Positions 12,801 through 22,406 of a stretch of DNA of 64,000 nucleotides are shown piece by piece. The stretch covers positions 2,562,261 through 2,626,260 of the forward strand of contig CP137668.1 of NCBI GenBank assembly GCA_037976565.1, written 5' to 3'. Every line of letters starts with the position of its first letter. Within the stretch, counting starts at the first letter, position 1. Source of the stretch: Mesocentrotus franciscanus. Taxonomy: Eukaryota > Echinodermata > Echinoidea > Camarodonta > Strongylocentrotidae. The notes beneath the pieces are model-generated. The model ran no database searches, was not told the DNA's origin, and was given only the letters and a program-made list of their open reading frames with translations. Position numbers and translations under genes: made by a program.

Positions 12801-14237
12801 AGACATAAAATCTCAGCTCTCTCTTTCCTGCTTAACACAACAGACACTATACTAGCAAGAGTGCCCATGGGTCTCCACAAATACTCAGAATCAGATACTG
12901 AGGAATTCTGATAAAACAAAACACGCAACCAACAACATCCGTCTCTATCAAAAAAAGGACTCAAAGTCAAACTGTGAAAAATCTCTAATTTTATTTTTAG
13001 TATCTTTTATCCTAGACCGAAAGCTTCAGTCTCTGATATCGACGGTTGTTCCGCTGAGATTGCATCTGGCTCCTCTGACCGCCTCTATACATAGACTGAA
13101 GTACGGCGTATGGGGTAGTGTGCGGAACGAATGGTTCGGTTCGGCCGGACCGCGATGAATGAGATATGCAACGAGTTTTTCACTCTTTACGTCTTCATAT
13201 ATCCACTTTGGCTGCAATATTACACTGAATCTAAATAGCCATAATAAATAACCGGAAATATATACTTTGACTTACGATAGCTTGCTCATTTAGATCCTAT
13301 ATTAATGATTAATCCGAGAAAGTCTTGTAGTCAACAAGATTTGTTGTCAGCCATCTTGGTTTAAGTTGATGAATATTCATTTTTTCTTTTCGAACGTCCA
13401 ATAGCTACGTATGAGTCAGCCCGGCTTGAGCCGGTGATGTTTGAATATTCATAAGCCCAATATCAAACACGTGCTCTGATTGGCCATTGGGCTTGTTTTG
13501 GTCGGTTGACCGGAAATATATCGGGCGGGTCATGTCATAGATTACCAGTTCGAATGCATGAACGTACCGTTTCCTTGGTTCTGAGATAAAAATTGGATAA
13601 TTCATATACGTAAGTCCGTAAATTTTGCATTTAGAAATAATTCATTAAAAATTGATAACTGTACATAGGAGAAAAATAGACATAGTATTTTTGTATCTGA
13701 TTTATAAATCAGAAAATTAGATCTAAATAAGGAAAATCGTGGGAGAAAGTTTCGGGTAACAAGTGCTGCACAATCGGCTCAATCTCTCCCCCCGTTGCGA
13801 GCCGTATTGGTTACCGTCTGTGTATGGGGAATGTCAAAAAATGTCAGTTTTATTAAAGAATGACCCATACCAGACGGTTATTTCTGTCTACTTTTATCCA
13901 TACATAAGCTTTCTTTCACGTCAAAAATCGCCAGCTGCGTGTAAAATATGAGTGAGTACGCAGACATGCATGGGAACTATTAATTTAATTGATGCAGCAT
14001 GCAGTTGAGTGTCAGATTGACATGATCATGACTATAGCCTGGCTTAGCTTAGTAACTTAGCTTAGTAACTTAGCCTTGGCTTAGGCCGGGTCAATTCAAA
14101 GTCAAACGCCATACCAAACACGCATAAATTTTAAATTTTAAAATGTGCATTACCTTTTGATATATAACATCCAAGAACTCCGATTTACTGACATCAGTAT
14201 AAACAGGCACATCTTTTTTCATCCATTCAAAAGACAT
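3818..14237 (-). CDS. TYW5: TYW5, tRNA wybutosine-synthesizing protein 5 (JmjC hydroxylase), 8 exons
   Basis: Fe(II)/2-oxoglutarate oxygenase that hydroxylates wybutosine in tRNA-Phe in vertebrates. Coding exons in transcript order: 14237-14154, 12358-12204, 11753-11684, 11366-11322, 10656-10519, 5589-5502, 4415-4299, 4077-3818 (stop TGA). All introns are GT-AG and phases join without a break, giving 318 aa; human TYW5 is 315 aa. The first ATG gives [13 protein letters not shown]. Recognised family stretches are [17 protein letters not shown] (exon 2), [12 protein letters not shown] (exon 4), [20 protein letters not shown] (exon 5), [18 protein letters not shown] (exons 7-8) and [18 protein letters not shown] (exon 8). 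The JmjC metal triad is intact: H162 and D164 in THYD, H237 in LWFHN. Intron 5 (5590-10518) carries a 4.5-kb repeat island. A minus-strand AATAAA at 3421-3426 is a candidate poly(A) signal. The family assignment is firm; exact junctions are inferred by eye. Confidence 0.95.
4886..5112 (-). mobile_element. tRNA-derived SINE
   Basis: On the minus strand a box-A-like segment (agttggtaatgtccg, near 5096-5110) is followed about 65 nt later by a box B (GGTTCGATACT, 5035-5045), the spacing of an internal Pol III promoter. The tRNA-like head is followed by a non-tRNA body with gacgttaattaaagggtcgg and a tail reading gagccagaagggtgttaac (4886-4905). The tail sequence recurs at 31856-31876. It lies in TYW5 intron 6. 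Confidence 0.6.
5929..5996. repeat. Two direct copies of a hairpin-forming 26-mer, 42 bp apart
   Basis: gacgacgggcttctacagaa followed by gccgag occurs at 5929 and again at 5971. Each copy contains the self-complementary ggcttct/agaagcc. Sub-terminal repeats of this type are common near DNA-transposon ends. Confidence 0.85.
6538..8650. repeat. Tandem array of four decaying long units
   Basis: The anchor attactgtacaataattata appears at 6947, 7620 and 8208 and in altered form at 8595, so successive units are 673, 588 and about 387 bp. Each full unit contains a CT-rich run, gctcgctttctcagcgccat, attcctttcgatcttgagat, then cggagagacaaata and tataacgtagaacca. Units shorten through internal deletion. 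No conserved open frame runs across copies, so it appears non-coding. Confidence 0.85.
9071..9232. repeat. Direct repeat module, two tandem copies, third copy near 6331
   Basis: gttacgtaagaggaacaatg begins at 9071 and again at 9157 (period 86), each followed by acgtggccaagggtaaag and ttgtcatggttgtaaactcc. A related copy starts near 6331. The module thus brackets the long tandem array at 6538-8650. Confidence 0.85.
9531..9606. repeat. GACA / GATA / GA microsatellite
   Basis: Compound run of (GACA)n, (GATA)n and (GA)n. Confidence 0.95.
11117..11230. repeat. CT-rich low-complexity tract in a TYW5 intron
   Basis: Polypyrimidine CT/CCT sequence. It is short of the neighbouring exon at 11322-11366. 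Confidence 0.9.
12582..12973. mobile_element. Possible short inverted-repeat element with an acidic open frame
   Basis: agtttgacttttga at 12582 is mirrored by tcaaagtcaaact at 12961. Between them the minus strand has a 113-codon frame (12970-12629) rich in Glu and Arg in its second half. The coding potential is doubtful because the charged part derives from a TTC/TCT-rich tract. It lies in TYW5 intron 1. Confidence 0.35.
12974..14153. other. TYW5 intron 1, no further gene seen
   Basis: Contains two copies of tgaatattcat (near 13372 and 13442), CCAAT-like motifs and a small tandem of cttagtaacttag near 14045-14075. No splice-flanked exon was recognised. Confidence 0.4.
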
Positions 14238-14921
14238 GTTGTTGGATTGTATTTTTATCCTGCACAGACAAGAAATGATAGCATGTATTTGTCAGCTCAG
14301 TAGTATAGTTCTTCGTAACGTTTACACATGTGTTGTGCATAAAAGTGTTTTTGCTATTGAGTCTATGGAACGCGAGGTGTGATATTATTGATTGTTATTA
14401 CATTTTTGTCTTGCAATTGCTGTCCTTTCCGCTTTGAAATTTTACTCGTATTTGCCAAGCCGAAGGGGGGTCCTCCTTGATCCCCCTCAAAATCCATACT
14501 TGATCTTAGAGATTATGTCTAATTGTCTAGTCTCTAGACGTCTAGTCTATGTACTAAATCTAGCGTTCCATAAACAGAATTGATGGATCGATCTCAGACA
14601 GACGGAAATTGAATTGCCTATAATTTCATCAAGTTGATACACTGGTGGTCTTTATACCCTTGAAACGCTTCATAAAGGTAATTTGAAGTGATTTCTTTAT
14701 TTTTTCATGGTGATGTTTTTAAATAGTCTTAGTTTTCAGCGAATCTCTGTTAATTTCCCATTCATCTTTTAGTTACCGGTATTGCGGTAACGGTAGTACA
14801 GTACTGCAGTAGTACCAATACTACCATGACGGGCCGGGCCGGGAGAAGCTCCACGGAGCCGCTAGCCGCGCCCCTCCCGTGTCCGGCGCGTTTTGTTCTG
14901 TTTTGCTCTATTGTACTTTTT

Positions 14922-14930
<9 letters not shown>

Positions 14931-14976
<46 letters not shown>
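14931..14976. repeat. CT microsatellite
   Basis: Uninterrupted (CT)n in the TYW5-AP4B1 intergenic region. The open frames in both directions here are repeat artefacts. Confidence 0.95.
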
Positions 14977-14980
<4 letters not shown>

Positions 14981-15439
14981 TTTCTTCCCCATCACCATTT
15001 CCCCTACATATAACTTTCTTCCTTCTCAACTTTTCTCTTTTGTTTTTGTTCTGTTTTGCGCTTTCGCTCTCCATCCTTATAATATATATCTTCCCATTTT
15101 CTCCTTTTTTTTCATATAATCAATCTATCTCTTTTGTAAATATTTCCCATGTGTAATTGCATCTAGTCTGTTAAGGTAGTTTAGTTGTTAAGTTTTTTTC
15201 TTCAAAGTAATTTAAGCATTCAGGTATTATATTCTGTTTGGGGACCTTGCTCTAACAAGCCCAGCTTCTATAAAGGTCTCGATCTTTCTTTCATGTACAG
15301 AACATGATCTTACGTAATTAAGTAACTTTTTATAGAATTTCTTTAGTTAATAACAAGAGTTGTATGTTGAAGTGTTGAACATTACTATTGCACTTCAAAT
15401 TATGTTTGTTATATTGGTAATCTGCTGTTCCAGTTACTT

Positions 15440-15510
15440 TATTTGTAATTCTATGTACAAATGTTTGTGAAAGAAGAAATAAAATGAACTATGAACTATG
15501 AACTAAGCCC
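15440..15510 (+). mobile_element. Probable LINE 3' tail with heptamer repeats
   Basis: A sequence resembling a LINE 3' UTR end (ttctatgtacaaatgtttgtg, aataaa) is followed by three copies of atgaact at about 15484-15506. Short tandem 3' repeats of this kind mark CR1/L2-type elements. The upstream boundary is unclear and may reach the GC-rich patch at 14822. Confidence 0.45.
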
Positions 15511-15709
15511 CAGCTATTGTTCCCATTGGACCATTCGGAAGTGATCAACACAAGGTACAAGGTATTCGGCTTTTGTGTTGTCCTAACATGACAATGAAGT
15601 ATTTCAAGTAAACCAGCGAGTTCAAGATCAGTTTCATCATCAAAATCATTTACCGGTAATCAACAAACACATTTTGGTCTCATTTTCTATAGGCTTATCA
15701 TTTTGCAAC

Positions 15710-18700
15710 ATGGCTCTTTTGTCAGAAGGATATGGCGATGATGACATCAAAGAATTGAGGTAAGTGAATCCTATTTGTTTTTATTTTAATTTTTTAAAGT
15801 CTTATAGTTAGGAAACAATTCTTTATATGCACAAATGATATAAACTTTGACTACTTCAATAATGAGAATGACAGGAAAGAATCTTAATTAAAATGGTTCT
15901 TGAATTAAAGCCAATGCGCATCATTGTTGAGGTGAAGTGCTGAATATCTTCAAGCAAATGTTTGGGGGTATTGGACCAGACCCTAAAACTCCTACACATG
16001 TGAAATTTCCTATACAACAAACAACAGGCATTTTCTAAACATTATTGGATGATGAAAAGTGTTATGTTTTGTTGTTTATATTTCAGAATGAATCTTTCTG
16101 AAGCAGCAGCCAATCTTGATCCTACCAAACTCAGAGCTGCCTTGGCTCATATCGTGTCACAGATGAGTCTGGGGAATCCCCTCTCAGCTTTATTTCCAGA
16201 ACTAGTGAAGGTAATATGACCATCAGTTTCAAAGCCATTAATAAGGAGTTGTGTGAAATTTGGCAAAGTTAGTCACAATGATTTATTCCCATCTTTTTGC
16301 AAATATAACACTGATAGTGAGGGGGATCCCTATTTAGTTGTTAACTTTTTTTATTTGAGAAGTGGAGGGGAAATGAATGATAACAATGAAGATAAAATTT
16401 CTCAGAAATTATATAAATTTGAAAATGAATTTCATAATTATGGTTATATGCATCATTTCATGCACAAGCAGGTTTGTTTTATAATGTTATGTGCCAGTGA
16501 TTCCTGGGTACAGTGACAACTAGTTTGCTGAGCTAAGAGCTTGTTTACTTATATGCATATTTTTTATCTCTAGATTTGTGCAACCAATGACCTGCCAAGC
16601 AAGAAGCTTGTTTACATGTATATGGCAGGCTGTGCCTGTGAGCAACCTACACTGACCCTACTAGCAATCAACTGTCTACTCAAAGACTGTCAGGATTCAA
16701 ACCCCATGGTCAGAGGCATGGCTCTCAGGACTCTATGCTCTCTCAGGTTAGTAGTTTAATGGAATGGAATTGAAGTGATTTAAAAAAACACTACTGATAT
16801 TGCATACATGGGTCAAGAAAGAATGGGGAAAATAGAAGAGATGAAACAACTTGTACAACTATGTCAATCACATCTATTTTATAGTTTTGGTCATGGTAAA
16901 GTCTGCTTCTTTTCATCCTTCATTATCTCTCTTCTTTGTTCCCCAGCAATGTTGTGGATGATGATCACTAGATCAGTACTATGTTTAGGCTTTATCCAAA
17001 TTTCAAGATTTGTTATCTCTGTTACAATTTTGTTCAGATCTTATATTTTGCAGATTATTAGGGGCCTGAATATGCTTTTTGTGTCTTATCGGGCTTATTA
17101 ATTTGGTATCACCAAACTGATATCTCAATACAATTCATTGCTTTTTTAACTGAAAATATTTTCTTTTCTTATGTTTGCAAATACCATTAGCTTTAGTTAT
17201 TCATACTTTATTGAAAAATTGAAGACACGTTTGTATCTCATTGTTTTTGATTTATAGAATATCATTATTTTACACCCAAACTATCCAAATCTTGTTCAAT
17301 AGGTTACCACTTTTGATGGAGTATATAGAGCTCCCTCTCTTGGCAGGGCTGAAAGACAAAAGTGCCTATGTGCGAAGGATTGCAGTGCTTGGTTGTCTCA
17401 AAGCTTGTAAGCTAGACTCCTCCTTCATTAAAGGTATGATAGCAATATTTGCGAATAACAAACAGAGTTGACAAAAGATTTAACTCCGTTTCGTTGACGA
17501 TCAGCCATGCACAAAGAAGACTAAAGACTTCATGCATGGCTGATCGTCAATGATACAGAGTTATTAAAGTCTTTTGTCAACTATGGTTGTTACTACGGCA
17601 GGCAGACAGTGAAAACGAATTTGTGTACTAAAATTATGGAAATGCAAGCATTACTTTAAACAAACAGAACTTTGTTATTCCTGGCTCATTTTTCCTGATT
17701 GAGGTGTCATATGAAAGGGCAAAAAATGAACTTTCTAGAAATGTGATTTTCTCTTTGAAATTCAGATACCGTTTGCCTAATGACTTTTTGGTACCCTTAC
17801 TTCAAATTGTTTTTAATCACTCATGCATGAAATATGCATCATATGAGTTGCATCAAATGAAAGAGGAGGATCTAAGCTTTACAAATATGTGTCATTTATT
17901 GATTTTAATTGTGATTAAGTCATGATAAAACATCGATAATTCTCGGTTTCGTTTTTTCTGGGACGAACTGTATACTCTTCATCTTAAAAACATTCCTCTC
18001 TCAATATTTTTTTTCTTGATTACTGCAATATTGAAAAACTTAATTCATAAAGTAAGATACTTTCTCACATTTCCACGAGTGCAATTGTATATTTACCTGC
18101 AAGAACATAGTTTGTGACCACTTGTGGCTAGACCATCTTGTGCATATCAAGTTGTCCTGCATCTGTTAGTGTAAAGGTAGCAAGATGTATAGGTTAATTA
18201 AAATAAATGTTGATTAGATGGATAGTTATAATTTGATCAATTTCTATAGCGCAGCAACTACCGGTATATAAATATACTGTACTGTGCTGTGATGAAAACA
18301 AAACTCCTAACAGAGCTACTTTTCAAACACACAATGAAAATATTAAAAAAAACTACAGGTATTCAAAAGCTCCTGAAAAAAGTGTGTCTTCAACAAAACT
18401 TTGAAGACAGCAACAGATGAGGCTTTTCTTATGTGTAGTGGTAGGTTATTCCAAAGCTTTGGAGCGGCGCAACTGAAAGCACAATCTCCAAGAGTTACTT
18501 TTGTTTTTTTTTGAGGTAGCTTAGTTGAGTGGTACATGTACATGGAGATCTTTAATATGTATCTTTAAAATGTGAGTTTAGGTTTAAAAATTTCAGAATC
18601 ATAGAGTAAAAATAAGATGAATGTTGTAGTTGACATAGATGTAGACAGATAACTGTCAGATGAAAGAGAGTACAGAAGATGGTGTTGTAGCAGGCTATCT

Positions 18701-21700
18701 CCCATTAAGAATAAAATTCACATACCGATATATTACACAGTTATCTTTGGTCCTATCCATTGACTTACAGACAGGAATATCATAGACCAGCTGTGTGAGC
18801 TGATCGCTGACCGAGATAACACTGTCATGATCAATGTTCTATGTGTGCTTCATGACCTTCAGGGAGGTGTTCTAGTCACTCCCAACATAGCACATGCACT
18901 TCTCAACAGGTATCATTTTCTTCGGGTTTGTCCTCTTTATTTTGCCTTTATGATACATAGAACTATTTTCTTGGGGGAGGGGTTGTCTCCTAATGTCGTT
19001 ACTTTATTTTTTTCTTTAAGCTTTTACTTTTTATTTAAGGATTGTTCAGGAAGCAATTTCAGCATTTCTATGTGTATACAGGTGGTACAGAAATATGTCA
19101 TGATATTTTCATGCCATAAAATTACTAAAACTACAGAACAACTACAAGCCTACTTTCCAAAAATGTATGATGTTGTTTGAATTGGATTAAAGAGGAAATA
19201 TATTTTTGTACATGTCTTCTGTTTTAATACTTTAGCATAACCTTGTTTAATTGCACATAGTTAAATGTGCTGTAATCGAAAGTTTAGATTTCAACCACCT
19301 AATTTCTGTGTGCAGAGTAAGCTCGCTTTCTGAATGGGGCCAAATCAAGGCGCTGCAGTTCCTGTTGACGTACAAGCCAACAAATGAGGAAGAAGTATTT
19401 GACATATTGGTAAGTAGATCATTACTATGTATTCAGGACACTTGCTACATGATGTAAGTGTGTGGAATGTTTTACAGCTAAATAATTAAACTTACAGATA
19501 TGTTCCAATGACTTCTAAATTTCATGTGCATACAAGGTACCAGCTAGGTATGGCATAAAAACTCAGGATTTGACATTTCATTTCCTCTGCCTTTCAAGTG
19601 TATTGTATAGTTACAAACAATGTAAGTCAATAAGAATGGAAATATTACTCTCCTCATTGTTTTTAAGGAAATTTTTCACTGATCCTAAAATAGGCCAATT
19701 ATGTATCAAAATGAAATGATACATGGACATGCCCAATCATTTATTTGGTAACGTGGTTTAAGCATGCATCTTATGACTTATCTGACGTCTACACTATAGA
19801 ATTTGGTGGATGGTTGTTTACGCCATCCCAACAGTGGAGTAAGCCTGGGAGCCGTTCACTTCATGCTTCTTATCACAAAGGACTTACCTCATGTCAATCA
19901 AGATGTCATTGGCAGACTCAAAGGTAAGAGTCAAGCTTTTATAAGAAAGGGCCTGAGTTTGGATTAATTTTACATTAATATATTGACTAATTTGATGAGG
20001 GGGGTAGTATGTAAGGCTTTTAGCCAAATGTGATGTCCACATTGTTATCTAGAGAAAGTGGAGGAGGGGGGGGGGGAGTAGTGAGCATGGCACAATTTCA
20101 AGATCACCAGAGGCTATAGTTTCTGTTGTGACCCCAATAACTAGCAGTCAGTGTGAATCATTAAAAAAGGGAATTTTGTTAATGCCGATTTTCAAGAATA
20201 AGAGTAAATTTCTGTTTGTACTGCATTACTGCATCTGTAAAGTCATAGATATTATCTTGACTAGTGGAGTAATTTGAATCTTATTCTATTATCATTGCCC
20301 CCTCCAAATAATCTTACTTCTAGTGACCCCCAGACTAACTTCTCAGTGCTCATTTTCAAAAAGTTACCTTTAATGCCATGCATTACAGCCTTTGCATGCT
20401 GGTGTGTGTTTGGACCTCAATGATATCTTGTTACCCTATTGCATACTGTTGTTTATATTCCAGGTATCTTATTGAGTCATCTTAGCAGTGATCAGCCAGC
20501 CTATGTGTATGCTTCACTGTGTCATCTCCAATGGCTTCTGGACAGACTAAAACAGGGAATCAGTAAATACTACAAGAAGTTCTATTGCAAGTAAGTCAAG
20601 AGAACTGTGCTCTCTAATTGGTGTAAACCTTTGTACTCACCTGACTGTGTCAACCGTAATGTGCTTCAAGGCATGCAATGTCAAATCACACTTTTTTGGT
20701 TGATACAGCTAAAAGTATTTATAAACCAACAGATATTCCTGTGTTATGTAAGCATACTTTGTAGAAGTTTTAGCTGATATTTTTGTAAAGACTAGTTTAA
20801 TGACTGTTTTACCTTGTCAGACAAGCTTTGTATAATATTCTTTTAGCTCTTGTCCAGGGTGAATTGGTAAATGGTTTAGTATTGAGTTAGATCCAAAAGG
20901 AGGATACTATGTCCCATTTGCAGGCCAAAAAAATGAAAAGGTTAAATTCCAATGATATTGGAAAGACAATACTAATTTAGAACTTCGCTAAAGAAAAGGG
21001 GGCTTGAAAATGTCTTTAAGTGGGAAAATAACGACTATTAGTTGTCGAATCGACTTAGGAGCTATAGAGCCAGTAAGTAATAGTCTGATTTTTCAGACCA
21101 TTGTACCGAATGGTCGTACATTTTATGCTGCGCAAAGATTCAATCAGTTTAATTTTGGCCATTACAAGAAGTGGGTTATTGATGTAGACAAATGCTCATG
21201 TACCCTTTACAGCTCATTTTATGTATGTTATTACCAAAGATGAAAAAAGCCAGTCAGTCACTCAATAGTGTCTGACAGTGAAGTCTAGCAAGTAAACAGG
21301 TTTCCTTGCATAATTTGAATATTAGGACACTGCTAACGTTTAAATTTCACAGATAGGACATACATGACATATTCATAATTCCTGCAAAGTTCTACAGAAT
21401 TTGATGTTGGCTGCAAAAGGGACATAGTATCTTTAAAGCATGATATCTCAGATATCTTCCATGTTTAGTCCTCATTAATTTTATTTCTACAGTCCACTTA
21501 CTGTACTGTAATCACATAATAGTTTAAGTGGTTCCATTTTTCACCAAGAAACAGAGGAGCTTTACAAAGTGTACCCTAAATCATTTTAGGAATGAAACAC
21601 TAGTGATTTTAGTCTTGGTGAAACCTGAATGCATTTTGTATAGAAGTACATTTCATACATAGAATGACAGGCTGGTGTGATTATTTGGAGCAACAATGTT

Positions 21701-22371
21701 ATTCAAGAATAGAGCAGATCTGGAAGGAAAGGTTAATATCCCAATGAAGTACTTTGATGATGATCCACAGCACTTGTATGGCGCCATTTATCTGTTTCAA
21801 ACATTCAAAGGATATTGTTAAAGGAGATTGTAAGCCAAGGTTATTATTACTAAATCCATCATTTTGTTCATGCAGGTACAATGAGCCTGTCTATCTAAGA
21901 TGCAAGAGGATTGATCTCCTTGTACAACTCATCACAGAGGCTAATCTCAATGAAATTGTAGGAGAGTTGAGGTAAATCACACATTTTGCTTGATTGATTA
22001 TGAGTTTTATATCATTGTCCAGCAGGAGAATTATAATGTAAATGGTTGATCATGGTAGTTTCTTTCAAGTTGTTCAATGATGAATCCTGATTTTTCACTT
22101 GGTCAAAAAAAGAGAAAAGAGATGTAGAATGAATATTGTATCATTTGTAGCTTTTGAATTCCCCAAATCACCCCTTTTGCTTGTGTTTTCCCCCATAAAC
22201 ATCAATGATTCTTTTCTTTTCATTTCCTTTATATTTACATCTTTTTACTTATCAATTCCTGTTCTCCTTTGTTTTCTTGTTTTCTCCTCTTCATCTGTCT
22301 GTATCTCTCTCTCTCTCGCTCTCTCTCTTTCTATCTCTCTCTCTCTCTATCTATCTCTCTCTTTCTCTTTC

Positions 22372-22406
<35 letters not shown>

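Larger units (their letters stand above)
14238..15709. promoter_or_regulatory. Divergent intergenic region between TYW5 and AP4B1
   Basis: The two start codons point away from each other with 1472 bp between them, so both promoters must lie here or just beyond. A GC-rich, CpG-containing patch sits at about 14822-14895. No TATA box at a convincing position was seen. The interval also contains a CT microsatellite and a LINE-like 3' tail (15440-15510), so the native promoter core is probably split by insertions. Transcription start sites cannot be fixed from sequence alone. Confidence 0.5.

Noticed and set aside
12629..12970. 113-codon acidic/basic minus-strand frame
   Set aside because: Charge-rich part comes from TTC/TCT low complexity; no family recognised. 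Kept only as part of a possible repeat element.
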